From: Streptomyces cylindrosporus
Lineage (GTDB): Bacteria > Actinomycetota > Actinomycetes > Streptomycetales > Streptomycetaceae
Direction of reading: 5' to 3'
DNA: 64,000 nt
Assembly (NCBI RefSeq): GCF_022698165.1
Contig: NZ_JALDAY010000014.1
Coordinates: forward strand, 248,001 to 312,000
Shown here one piece after another: positions 31,914 through 40,381 of this stretch; position 1 is the first letter of the stretch, and each line of letters starts with the position of its first letter. The notes below the pieces were generated by a model. It was not told the DNA's origin and did no database searches. It saw only the letters and a program-made list of their open reading frames with translations. The position numbers were made by a program, and so were the translations under genes.

Positions 31914-34181
31914 GTGGCCAGTACGCGGGGCTCGGACGAGCGGGGGAAGGCCCGGGACTCCGACGGGCAGGGCACGGCGCAGGACTCCCACGGGCAGGGG
32001 AAAGCGCAGGACCCGCACGGGCAGAGCAAGGCGCAGGACCCGCACGGGCAGGGGAAAGCGCAGGACCCGCACGGGCCGAGCAAGGCGCCGGACTCGCACG
32101 GGCAGGGCAAGGCGCCGGACCCGCACGGGCACGGCAAGGCGCCGGACTCGGACGGGCGCGGGAAAGCGCCGGGCCCGGGTGGGTGGGCGGAAGCGTTGCG
32201 GGCCGGTGGGCGCGGGAAGATGTTGCGTTCGGGGCGGCGGCGGGCGCGGGGGCGTGGAGCGGAGGGTGGGGTGTCCGAGTCGGAGCAGTTGCTCTTCGGG
32301 GGGCCGCTGCGTTACGACATGGGCTGGAATCAGCACACCGACGCGTTCCTGGAGCTGAACTTCCGGGCGATGGTGACGCGGCTGCCCGCCCTGCTGGGCG
32401 CGAGCTGCCGGCTGGCCTGGCAGGCCGACCGGCGGGCCGCGCGGGTCGTGCTGGCGGCCGAGGCCGGCCGGGGCGTCGCGCAGGCGGTGAGTCTGCTCGC
32501 CATGAACAGCGTGCTGGGCCGGCTGATCGGCGGCGGCGCGATCGAGGACCGGCTGCGCGGCGCCGTACCGGTACTGGCCGCGCTGGCCGCCGTATCCCTG
32601 GTCGGAGCGCTGCTGCGAGCCGCGTCCACCTGGGCGACCGGTCGGCTGGAACCCAAGGTCGAGCGAGTGGCCACCGAGCTGTACCTGGAGCGCGCGGCGG
32701 CCGTGGAGCTCGCCGCGATCGAGGACCACGCCTTCCACAAGCTGCTGGACACCGCACAGTACGGCGCCGGATCGGCGCGGCGGATGATCTCGTACGCCAC
32801 CCGCGTGGTGAGCGCGCTGATCTCGCTGATCGCGGCGGCGAGCGTACTGACCGTGCTGCACCCGGTCCTGCTCCCGCTGCTCGCGACCATGACACTCCCG
32901 ACCGCGTGGAGCGCCCTGACCAACGCCCGGCGCCGCTACGAGTCCTGGCACAACTGGGTGCAGCACGTCCGGGCGAGCCATCTGATCAGCGGTCTGCTCA
33001 CCGAACCCGACGCCGCTCCCGAGATCCGCGTGCACGGCGTCGGCCCCTTCCTGCTGCGGCACTACCGCGCCATGGCGGAGACGGCGGAGACCGAGCAGGC
33101 ACGGCTTGCTCGGCTGGCGGCGCGCACGGGTGTGATCGCATCCGCCTGGACGGGCCTCGCGACCGTCGCGACGTACGCGACGCTCGCCGGGCTGCTGCTG
33201 GCCGGCGCGATGGCCCTGTCGGTGGCGGGTACGGCGGTGATCGCGATCCGGACGGGCTCGTCGAGCCTGGACAACCTGGTCGTGGCGGTCAACTCGCTGC
33301 ACGAGGACGCGCTGTTCGTCGGCGACCTGCAACGGCTGTACGCCGAGGCGGCCGAGCGGGCGATCCCGCTCGGCGGCGATCCCCTGCCCGAGGATCCGCG
33401 CGAGATCCGCTTCGAGAACGTCACCTTCCGCTACCCCGGCGAGTCGGCTCGCCCCGCCCTCGACGACATCACCCTCACCATCCCCCTCGGCCGGATCGTG
33501 GCGCTGGTCGGCGAGAACGGCTCCGGCAAGACCACCCTGGTCAAGCTGCTCGCGGGCCTCTACAAGCCGGAGGGGGGCCGCATCCTGTGGGACGAGGTGG
33601 ACACGGCGACCGCCGACCGGTACCAGCTGGCCGAGCGGGTCGCGATGGTGGCCCAGGACTTCAAGCGCTGGCCCTTCACGGCCCGCGTCAACGTGGCGAT
33701 CGGACGCTCCTCCGCGCCGCTCACCGAGGATCGGATGGCCGCCTCGCTCGACGAGGCGGGGGCGGGCGAGGTGGTGGGCGATCTGCCGCGCGGCCTGGAC
33801 ACCCTGCTGGCCCGGCAGTTCAGCGGCGGGCACGAGCTGTCCGGCGGTCAGTGGCAGCGGCTCGGCATCGCGCGGGCGGCCTACCGGCGCGGCCGGATCC
33901 TGGTCGTGGACGAGCCGACGGCGGCGCTGGACGCGCGGGCCGAGCTGGAGGTCTTCGAGAAGATCCGGGCGCTGGCCTCGACCGGCCAGACCGTCATCCT
34001 GATCACCCACCGGCTGGCGTCGGTGCGCCACGCGGACCTCGTCCACGTGCTCGACCAGGGACGTCTCGCGGAGACCGGCACCCCTGACGAGCTGCTGGCC
34101 CGGGGTGGCATCTACGCGGAGCTGTACTCGCTCCAGGCGGAACAGTTCACGGCGCCGGTGCCCGCCCCGGAGGCGGGCTGA
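31914..34181 (+). CDS. ABC transporter, fused permease and ATPase, with repetitive N-terminal extension
   Basis: 755 residues. Residues 14-85 are eight copies of a 9-residue hydrophilic repeat (QDPHGQGKA type, 27-bp units), then a Gly/Arg-rich linker. A six-helix exporter-type membrane domain (about 170-460) is followed by a nucleotide-binding domain with Walker A GENGSGKTTL, signature LSGGQ, Walker B ILVVDEPTAALD and the H-loop ITHRL. Start: the GTG at 31914 follows AGGGGGA and the repeat region keeps coding-like third-position GC. A second GTG at 32271 (MSESEQLLF) has GGAGGG just upstream and may be the conserved start, which would remove the repeats. Cargo unknown; as a half-size exporter it should dimerise. 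Confidence 0.92.
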   Translation: MASTRGSDERGKARDSDGQGTAQDSHGQGKAQDPHGQSKAQDPHGQGKAQDPHGPSKAPDSHGQGKAPDPHGHGKAPDSDGRGKAPGPGGWAEALRAGGRGKMLRSGRRRARGRGAEGGVSESEQLLFGGPLRYDMGWNQHTDAFLELNFRAMVTRLPALLGASCRLAWQADRRAARVVLAAEAGRGVAQAVSLLAMNSVLGRLIGGGAIEDRLRGAVPVLAALAAVSLVGALLRAASTWATGRLEPKVERVATELYLERAAAVELAAIEDHAFHKLLDTAQYGAGSARRMISYATRVVSALISLIAAASVLTVLHPVLLPLLATMTLPTAWSALTNARRRYESWHNWVQHVRASHLISGLLTEPDAAPEIRVHGVGPFLLRHYRAMAETAETEQARLARLAARTGVIASAWTGLATVATYATLAGLLLAGAMALSVAGTAVIAIRTGSSSLDNLVVAVNSLHEDALFVGDLQRLYAEAAERAIPLGGDPLPEDPREIRFENVTFRYPGESARPALDDITLTIPLGRIVALVGENGSGKTTLVKLLAGLYKPEGGRILWDEVDTATADRYQLAERVAMVAQDFKRWPFTARVNVAIGRSSAPLTEDRMAASLDEAGAGEVVGDLPRGLDTLLARQFSGGHELSGGQWQRLGIARAAYRRGRILVVDEPTAALDARAELEVFEKIRALASTGQTVILITHRLASVRHADLVHVLDQGRLAETGTPDELLARGGIYAELYSLQAEQFTAPVPAPEAG
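31953..32168 (+). repeat. 27-bp in-frame repeat, eight units, in the ABC transporter N-terminus
   Basis: Eight consecutive 9-codon units translating as [RQP]D[SP][HD]G[QPHR][GS][KT]A. The predicted peptide is charged and disordered. Synonymous variation between units with third positions kept G/C suggests it is translated. Confidence 0.88.
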
Positions 34182-34182
34182 C

Positions 34183-34200
34183 GCGTCCCGGGACGGACGC
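34183..34200. terminator. Hairpin after the ABC transporter gene
   Basis: GCGTCC (34183-34188) and GGACGC (34195-34200) with a 6-base loop, starting 2 bases after the ABC gene stop and ending 6 bases before the stop of the convergent small gene. A short bidirectional terminator candidate. Confidence 0.45.
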
Positions 34201-34205
34201 GCGCC

Positions 34206-34391
34206 TCAGGCGACCGCGTCCACGGTCTTGTCGCTGCGGACGATCACCAGGAACGTGTCCGTGGCGATGTCCATGACGACCTCGGCGGGCAGCCCTTCCA
34301 GCCGCCGCGCGTGCGCGAACTCCTCCGCCGGCCACGAACCTCGCGGCCCACCTGCGGGAAAGCGTTCGAGCACGGTACGCCCGTTCACCAT
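34206..34391 (-). CDS. Small conserved hypothetical protein
   Basis: 61 residues: MVNGRTVLERFPAGGPRGSW at the start, EEFAHARRLEGLPAEVVMDI in the middle, DTFLVIVRSDKTVDAVA at the end. I do not recognise a named family, but GGAGGTGGCGAG just before the ATG, coding-like codon use and the compact size support a real gene. No membrane helix or signal peptide. The alternating strand/helix pattern with the hydrophobic FLVIV strand suggests a small folded domain. Confidence 0.75.
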   Translation of the reverse strand: MVNGRTVLERFPAGGPRGSWPAEEFAHARRLEGLPAEVVMDIATDTFLVIVRSDKTVDAVA

Positions 34392-34496
34392 CTCGCCACC
34401 TCCAGAATGCGTTGTGCTTGTAGGAGTTAACGCCTTCCGGGGGCCGAACGCCTCGCCGAGTTGCGGGACTGAGACGTAGTTGACACTCGTTCAACG

Positions 34497-34513
34497 CGGA
34501 CCGTGAGGGTCCG
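34497..34513 (-). terminator. Hairpin downstream of the DUF899 gene
   Basis: CGGACC (34497-34502) and GGTCCG (34508-34513) with a 5-base loop, 33 bases past the DUF899 stop on its strand. Confidence 0.45.
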
Positions 34514-34546
34514 GTCACATTGCGACGATCTCGGTCACTTTCCGTG

Positions 34547-35236
34547 TCAGAACTCGTACTCGTCGTGATAACGAATGCGCACACTGCCCGCCGGCGCCCC
34601 GAGCACGGACGCCCGCCCCGCCGGCTTCTCCCACTCCTCCTGCCGCCCCAGCGCGGTCAGATCGAGGAAGCTCGTCGTGGAACCCAGCCCGTCGAGACCG
34701 CGTTCGTACGTCGAGTAGGTGTGGAAGACGCGCTCCCCGTCCCGCAGGAAGCAGCTGACGCCGGGCCGCTCGGCGAGCTCCTCGTCGAGCTCGAAGGTGA
34801 CCTCGAAGTCACGGTTGAAGTCGCTGCCGTAGGACGAGTACCAGGGCACCGTCCACCCCATCCGCGCCTTGAACGGCAGGATCTTCGTGTACGGCGCCCG
34901 GGAGACGGCCGCGAAGGTCGTGCCGCGCGCCTTCAGATGGGCCAGATGCCCGATCTGGTCGAGGAAGGCCGAGCAGCTGCGGCAGCCCGCGTCCCACTCC
35001 GGCGCGAACATGAAGTGGTAGACGACCAGTTGGGTCCGCCCCTCGAACAGCTCGGCCAGCGTGGCCTTCCCGTCGCCGCCCTCGAAGACGTACTCCTTGT
35101 CGATCTCGACCATGGGCAGGCGCCGCCGAGCGGCGTTCAGCGCGTCACGCGCGCGGGTGGCCGCCTTCTCCTCGGCGAGCAACTCCGCGCGCGCCGCCCG
35201 CCATTGCTCTCGCGAGACGATCTCCGGTAGCGACAT
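34547..35236 (-). CDS. DUF899 thioredoxin-fold protein
   Basis: 229 residues. Seen: EYVFEGGDGKATLAELFEGRTQLVVYHFMFAPEWDAGCRSCSAFLDQIGHL, the thioredoxin-like core of DUF899 with a CRSC (CxxC) pair, then FAAVSRAPYTKILPFKARMGW and GVSCFLRDGERVFHTYSTYERGLDGLG. Known: uncharacterised family, thioredoxin fold, possible redox role. The ATG at 35236 follows AGGAGG. It lies 89 bases downstream of the P450 stop on the same strand, possibly in one transcription unit. Confidence 0.93.
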   Translation of the reverse strand: MSLPEIVSREQWRAARAELLAEEKAATRARDALNAARRRLPMVEIDKEYVFEGGDGKATLAELFEGRTQLVVYHFMFAPEWDAGCRSCSAFLDQIGHLAHLKARGTTFAAVSRAPYTKILPFKARMGWTVPWYSSYGSDFNRDFEVTFELDEELAERPGVSCFLRDGERVFHTYSTYERGLDGLGSTTSFLDLTALGRQEEWEKPAGRASVLGAPAGSVRIRYHDEYEF

Positions 35237-35325
35237 GGCTCCTCCTGTGCAGCGGTCCGTTCTTGATGTGACTGCCGCACGGAGCGGAACTCATCGCCGC
35301 TTCGGAATCTTTTTCCCGGCGCGCC

Positions 35326-36510
35326 TCAGGATGCCTTTCGGGTGTACGACACCTGCAGCTCGACCAGGCCGCGGGCGCGCAGGGAGCGGCGCCAGCGCAG
35401 GTTCTCGTCCGCGAGGGCGAGTTCGTCGAACCGCTCCAGGAGTGCGGCCACGGCGATCTCCGTCTCGGCGCGGGCCAGGGGCGCGCCCAGGCAGTAGTGG
35501 ATGCCGTGGCCGAGGGAGAGGTGGCCGGAGGCGTCGCGGGCGAGGTCGAGGCGGTCGGGGTCGGGGAAGCGGGAGGGGTCGCGGTTGGCGGCGGACGGAG
35601 ACACCCAGACCGTCTCGCCTGCGGGGATCGTGACCCCGCCGATGGTCACGTCCTCGACCGGGAAGCGCCGGATGGCGAACAGGGCGGGGCCTTCGTAACG
35701 GGCGAACTCCTCGACGGCGGCCGGGAGTCGGGCCGGATCCGCGCGCAGGGCGGCCAGCTGGTCCGGGTGCTGGAGCAGGGCCAGCACGGCGTTGCCGATG
35801 AGCTGGACGGTGTTCTCGTACCCGGCGAAGAGGATGAGGAAGGCGAGGGACATCAGCTCGTCCTCGCTGAGCCGGTCGCCCTCGTCGCGCACGGCGATCA
35901 GGTCGGAGAGCAGGTCGTCGGCGGGCTGCCGGCGCTTGTCCGCGAGGAGCCGGGTCAGATACCCGAGCATGGCCACGACCGCCTCCTTGGCGGTCCCGGG
36001 CGGCGCCGCCGGGTCCGGGGCGACGAGGGTGTCGGTCCAGACGCGGAAGTCCATGCGGTGCTCGTCGGGAATGCCGAGCAGGTCGCAGATGACGGTGATG
36101 GGGAGGGGCGCGGCGTAGGAGGCGACGAGGTCCGCGGTGCCGTGCGGGCCGAGGGCGTCGAGGAGCCGGTCGGCGGTACGGCGGATCGGGGCGCGCAACT
36201 GCTCGATCCTGCGCGGGGTGAAGGCCCGGCCGACCAGCCGGCGGATTCGGGTGTGGTCCGGCGGGTCCATGTTCAACAGGTTGGCGTCGAGCGCCGGCGG
36301 CAGCGAGAAACCCTTGTAAGTACCCGCCGTGGCATGCCGCTTGTCGAGGGACAGCCGCGGATCGGCGAGTGCCGCCCGGACGTCGTCGTACCGGGTCACG
36401 AGCCAGGCCGGGGTGCCGTCGGGCCCGGCGATGCGGTGCACGGGCGCGGTGTCACGCAGACGCCGGTACACGTCGTACGGGTGGTCGAGAAGGCCGTCGG
36501 CGGGATCCAT
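35326..36510 (-). CDS. Cytochrome P450
   Basis: 394 residues, the normal length for a soluble bacterial P450. Seen: the I-helix LFAGYENTVQ (an Asn-Thr in place of the usual Asp/Glu-Thr), the K-helix EEFARYEGP as the ExxR region, and the heme loop SLGHGIHYCLGAPLAR with ligand Cys340; the first position of the loop is Leu where Phe is standard. Also GRAFTPRRIEQLRAPI and NMDPPDHTRIRRLV. The ATG at 36510 gives MDPADGLLDHP. No ferredoxin gene is adjacent, so redox partners must come from elsewhere. Substrate unknown; secondary-metabolite or xenobiotic oxidation is typical. Confidence 0.96.
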   Translation of the reverse strand: MDPADGLLDHPYDVYRRLRDTAPVHRIAGPDGTPAWLVTRYDDVRAALADPRLSLDKRHATAGTYKGFSLPPALDANLLNMDPPDHTRIRRLVGRAFTPRRIEQLRAPIRRTADRLLDALGPHGTADLVASYAAPLPITVICDLLGIPDEHRMDFRVWTDTLVAPDPAAPPGTAKEAVVAMLGYLTRLLADKRRQPADDLLSDLIAVRDEGDRLSEDELMSLAFLILFAGYENTVQLIGNAVLALLQHPDQLAALRADPARLPAAVEEFARYEGPALFAIRRFPVEDVTIGGVTIPAGETVWVSPSAANRDPSRFPDPDRLDLARDASGHLSLGHGIHYCLGAPLARAETEIAVAALLERFDELALADENLRWRRSLRARGLVELQVSYTRKAS

Positions 36511-36528
36511 GGGGCTCAGCCTAGAAGA

Positions 36529-36747
36529 TCACGGACTGGCCGACTGGGTTACTCCCTGGGCGAGTTGGCCCATGAAGTTGAAGACTCCCTGCCCGAAGGC
36601 GGTGGGCGCGATCAGCACGCCGAAGGCCAGCGCGAGGAACACCGTCAGCCACTGGTCGGTACGGCTGCGGGCCTGCACATCGCGGTGACGTACGCGCACG
36701 AAGATGATGACAGCGAGCAGCACCGCGACGTCGATCGTCAGCTCCAC
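36529..36747 (-). CDS. Small two-helix membrane protein
   Basis: 72 residues: a first helix (TIDVAVLLAVIIFVRV), a short basic loop (RHRDVQARSRTDQ), a second helix (WLTVFLALAFGVLIAPTAFG) and a Gln/Gly tail. The GTG start at 36747 is preceded by GGGGAGGG. Its stop lies 18 bases upstream of the P450 start on the same strand, so they may be cotranscribed. Function unknown; similar small DUF proteins are common in actinomycetes. Confidence 0.8.
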   Translation of the reverse strand: MELTIDVAVLLAVIIFVRVRHRDVQARSRTDQWLTVFLALAFGVLIAPTAFGQGVFNFMGQLAQGVTQSASP

Positions 36748-36866
36748 CGGACCGGCCCTCCCCCTCTGACGAGTACACCCCGGCTTTCCTGTGTAGCGTG
36801 AAACCACTTCCCGTGATGGCCCGGTCACCGGCGGTTGGCGACAAATTGCTTCTTCGCGACCGGATT

Positions 36867-38219
36867 TCAGGTCTTGTAATCCTGGATACGGCGGCCGTGT
36901 CCGCGGTCGACCAGTGCGGGCATCCGTTCCCCCAACTCCCGTACCACGGAAGGGACATCGAGGGTAAGGAGCTGCCGGTCCCGCATGAGGACCCGGCCGT
37001 CGACGATCGTCGTGCGGACGTCGGAGGAGCGGGCGCTGTGCACGAGGGTGGCGGCGAGGTCGTGGACGGGCTGGGTGTGCGGGCCGGTGAGGTCGGCGAG
37101 GACGATGTCGGCGCGGCGGCCCGGCGCGATCCTGCCGATCACGTCACCGAGGCCGACCGCCCGCGCGCTCTGGAGGCTTGCGTGGTGCAGGGCTTGACGG
37201 GACGTCAGCCAGCGCGGGTCGCCGGTCGTGGACTTCTGGATGAGGGCGGTGAGCGCCATCGACTCCCATACGTCCAGGGAGTTGTTGGAGGCGGCCCCGT
37301 CCGTGGCGAGCCCGACGGGGATGCCGATGCCGTGCAGGGCGCGCACCGGAGTGGTGGTGGGCCAGGCGAACTTGAGATAGCCGCGCGGCGCGGTGGCGAC
37401 GGCGACCCGGCCGCCGGCGTCTTCGAGCAACGGCAGGTCGCGGTCGAGGATTCCGGTGCCGTGGGCGATGAGGACGTCGGTGTCGAGGATGCCGGTGCGC
37501 CGCAGGATCTCGATGGGCGTGACGCCGTACCGGTCGAGGCTGACGTCGGTCTGGTCGCGGTTCTCGGCCGCGTGGATGTGCACCGGCAGCCCGTGCTCGC
37601 GGGCGAGTTCGGCGGTGGCGGCGAGGTCGGCTTCGTCGACGGTGTAGGGGGCGTGCGGGGCGAGGGCGGTGGTGATGCGGCCGCCGGCGCCACCCCGGTG
37701 TCGTAGCGCGAACTCCAGTGACTTCTCCCGGCCTTGGGGTCCCGTCGAGGAGAAGTACGCCTCCCCCAGATGCGCCCGCATCCCGCACTCCTCCACCACC
37801 GCGGCCACCGCGTCCATGGCGAAGTAGTGGTCGGCGAAACAGGTGACCCCGGCCCGGATCATCTCGGCGCAGGCGAGCCGCGCGCCCAACTCCACGTCCT
37901 TCTCGGTGAGGTTGGACTCGATCGGCCACACGACGTCGTTGAACCACTCGTCGGTCGGCAGGTCCTCGGCGACGCCGCGCAGGGCGACCATCGGCGCGTG
38001 TGTGTGGCAGTTGATCAGGCCGGGCAGGGCGACCTGTCCGCGGGCGTCGATGCGCTCGCCGGCCGCGACGCCCGCGACGTCCGCCGCGCCGGTGACGGAC
38101 TCGACGACTCCGTCCCGTACGACGATCGCCGCGTCCTCCTCGAACCCGATCCGTTCCTGGTCGTCGTGCACGAGGACGGTGCATCCGGTGATGATGAGAT
38201 CGGCGGGGGTCTCGGTCAT
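36867..38219 (-). CDS. Amidohydrolase (TRZ/ATZ type; MTA/SAH- or guanine-deaminase-like)
   Basis: 450 residues of the metal-dependent amidohydrolase superfamily. Seen: GLINCHTHAPM (metal ligands His72 and His74), VHIHAAENRDQ (third His), ALIAHGTGI region (as LIAHGTGI), and GLATDGAASNNSLDVWESM with the catalytic Asp. The C-terminal GLGDVIGRIAPGRRADIVLADL closes the beta-sandwich domain. The layout resembles the S-adenosylhomocysteine/methylthioadenosine deaminase and chlorohydrolase group; one expected ligand motif, SVAHCPxSN, is replaced by RVAVATAPRGYLKFAW, so the substrate is likely different. The ATG is at 38219; a GC hairpin lies between it and the FUSC gene. Confidence 0.88.
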   Translation of the reverse strand: MTETPADLIITGCTVLVHDDQERIGFEEDAAIVVRDGVVESVTGAADVAGVAAGERIDARGQVALPGLINCHTHAPMVALRGVAEDLPTDEWFNDVVWPIESNLTEKDVELGARLACAEMIRAGVTCFADHYFAMDAVAAVVEECGMRAHLGEAYFSSTGPQGREKSLEFALRHRGGAGGRITTALAPHAPYTVDEADLAATAELAREHGLPVHIHAAENRDQTDVSLDRYGVTPIEILRRTGILDTDVLIAHGTGILDRDLPLLEDAGGRVAVATAPRGYLKFAWPTTTPVRALHGIGIPVGLATDGAASNNSLDVWESMALTALIQKSTTGDPRWLTSRQALHHASLQSARAVGLGDVIGRIAPGRRADIVLADLTGPHTQPVHDLAATLVHSARSSDVRTTIVDGRVLMRDRQLLTLDVPSVVRELGERMPALVDRGHGRRIQDYKT

Positions 38220-38240
38220 TGCGCCAACGTATGCCCTGAC

Positions 38241-38257
38241 GGCTCCGGACAGGAGCC
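38241..38257 (-). terminator. Hairpin downstream of the FUSC gene
   Basis: GGCTCC (38241-38246) and GGAGCC (38252-38257) with a 5-base loop, 8 bases past the FUSC stop on its strand and just before the amidohydrolase start. Confidence 0.5.
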
Positions 38258-38265
38258 AGGCGTGC

Positions 38266-40191
38266 CTACACGGCGAGGGGCAGTTCGGGCAGTCGTAGCC
38301 GAGTGCGCGCCCGGCCCTTCGCCAACTCGTCCAGCAGCTCGGCTATTTGCTCCCTGTCCCTGGCCGACAGGTGCCCGGAGTCGTCGAGGTGGACGGCGCA
38401 GGCGGTGGTGGCGTCGACGAGCCGTTCGAGGGCGACGACGACCTCGTCCGCGCCTTCCGAGTGCCGGGCGAGCGGCGGGAGTTCGGCGGCGGCGAGGGCG
38501 ATGGCGGTACGGGCCTCGGCGAGCGTGCGATAGGCCTCGCGGCGGAGGGTCCAGCGGGCGGCGCGGCGGGATTCGGAGTACGCGCGGCTCTCCTCGAGCA
38601 CGTGACCGAGGTACGCGTACGCCGCCGAGCCCGCCGCCGCGACCCGCGCCCGCACTCCCCCGCCCCGCTGCCCCGGCATCGGCACATGCCCGACGACGAG
38701 CACGATCGCGCAGGCCAGCAGCGTCTCGCCGATCCGGCTGACGGAGGCCTGCGGTTCCCCGCCCACCATCACCAGGGCCAGCACGAGAACCGTCACCACG
38801 GCGGTCTGCGCGGCGAAGTGCCGGGTGGCGACGGGTATGAGCGCGCCGCTGACGGCGACGAGCACGATGAGCCCCTCGGGCCGCGGCAGCACGGCGGCGA
38901 ACCCGGCGAAGACGAGGGCACCCAGCACGGTCCCGGCGGCCCGGCACAACACCCGGGAGACGAGCGGCCCGAGATCCGGCTTGACCAGAAAGACGGCGGT
39001 GGCGGGCAGCCAGTACCAGTGCTCGTGCTGCCCGTACCAGCGGGCGTGGTGCAGGGCCTGCGCCACGGCGGCACTGGCCCCGAAACAGAGGCCGACCCGA
39101 AGCCCGTACTCCCGCCCACCGGCTCCGAGGACGAGCCGCACCACACTCCTCCAACTCCGCCTGCGACTGTGCAGGTCGCTGCTGCCGTGGCCCTGGTCGA
39201 AGGCCTCGGCGGCGTGCAGCAGGGCGTCGTCGAGGGCGCGCAGCGCGGGCCCGGACCGGTGGGGCGCGGGCAACGGCCCGGTGGGCGTGTTCTCGCGTAC
39301 GGCGCCGGCGAGCCGCCGCGGCCCCTCGGAGGCCCGCCCGCCGACGGCCTCCCCGGCCCAGGCGAGCGCGGTCGCGGCCTCGGCGAGCGGCAGGGCGGCG
39401 GCGTACTGCGCGTGCAGCCGCCGCTCGGCGGCGGAGCTGGCGTACCGCCGCAGCCGGGGCCCGGTGAGGGCGTCCTGCGCGTGATCGAGAGCGGCGGTGA
39501 GCGCGGCACGCCGGGCAAGGGCGTGGTCTCCTCCGACGGCGTCGAGCAGTTCGGCGACGGCGTCGTACACGGCGGCGACGGCTTCCCGCTCCCCGTCGAA
39601 CCGGAAGTCCCCGGCGGTGGCCCCGGGCGTGGGCAGCACCAGCCGCAGCAGCACCAGCCATCCGGCCCCGGCAAGAAACGCGAGCGCCCTCGCCCACCCG
39701 GCCTCGGGCACGGGCATCCCGGCCCCGATGGCGGAGGCGACGAGCAGCTGCGTCCCGGCACCGGAGGCGACGGGCCCGACGGCGCTGATCCCGCCGGCGA
39801 CGAGCCCGACACAGGTGAGGATCAGCGTGAGCACGAGGGGCTCCGCATGCGCCCCGGCATACGTCCCCACCAGCAGCCCCCCGGCCCCCGCGAGCGCGGG
39901 CACCCCGAGTCGCCGCACGGACGCCCGCCGGCTCCCCGGCCGGTCGTTGATCCCGGCGAGCATGGCGGCGATGGCGGCGACGACACCGAGGGAGGTGCGG
40001 TGGACGAGCACGGCGGTGAGCAGCAACGGCCCGGCGGCAAGAGCCCCCCGCACGACGGCGCTCCAGGGCACGGGGCCGCGCTGGGCACGGAGGGCATGCG
40101 CGAGCCAGGGTGGAAGCGCGGGCCTGCCAGGAGGACGTACATGGGTACGGATACGGGTCCTGATGCCGGTGCGGGCGGCGGGGCGGGACAC
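38266..40191 (-). CDS. FUSC family membrane protein (aromatic-acid/fusaric-acid exporter-like)
   Basis: 641 residues. Seen: a first cluster of hydrophobic helices (about 45-185), a soluble helical region (about 190-330), a second cluster (about 365-520) with GLRVGLCFGASAAVAQALHHARWYGQHEHWYWLPATAVFLVKPDLGPLVSRVLCRAAGTVLGALV split here as the FUSC_2 signature, and a C-terminal cytoplasmic helical domain. Known: FUSC/YccS/AaeB-like proteins are thought to export aromatic or related compounds. The GTG at 40191 has AGGAG about 10 bases upstream. Confidence 0.9.
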   Translation of the reverse strand: MSRPAARTGIRTRIRTHVRPPGRPALPPWLAHALRAQRGPVPWSAVVRGALAAGPLLLTAVLVHRTSLGVVAAIAAMLAGINDRPGSRRASVRRLGVPALAGAGGLLVGTYAGAHAEPLVLTLILTCVGLVAGGISAVGPVASGAGTQLLVASAIGAGMPVPEAGWARALAFLAGAGWLVLLRLVLPTPGATAGDFRFDGEREAVAAVYDAVAELLDAVGGDHALARRAALTAALDHAQDALTGPRLRRYASSAAERRLHAQYAAALPLAEAATALAWAGEAVGGRASEGPRRLAGAVRENTPTGPLPAPHRSGPALRALDDALLHAAEAFDQGHGSSDLHSRRRSWRSVVRLVLGAGGREYGLRVGLCFGASAAVAQALHHARWYGQHEHWYWLPATAVFLVKPDLGPLVSRVLCRAAGTVLGALVFAGFAAVLPRPEGLIVLVAVSGALIPVATRHFAAQTAVVTVLVLALVMVGGEPQASVSRIGETLLACAIVLVVGHVPMPGQRGGGVRARVAAAGSAAYAYLGHVLEESRAYSESRRAARWTLRREAYRTLAEARTAIALAAAELPPLARHSEGADEVVVALERLVDATTACAVHLDDSGHLSARDREQIAELLDELAKGRARTRLRLPELPLAV

Positions 40192-40381
40192 GGGGAGCGG
40201 GCTCCTGTCGTCGTGACGAGGGCGGGGGTGAGCCTTCGGGCGACGGTGGCCGGGCTGGGCTGGACTGGGCTGGGGTGTGCGGTGTCCACGGTAGATCGCG
40301 GGGTTGTGGGGTTCGGGGCGGTTGTATTACCGGGGTGTGACGATGCCTGGAATGGCCATGTTCTTTATGAACGCAATCGGG

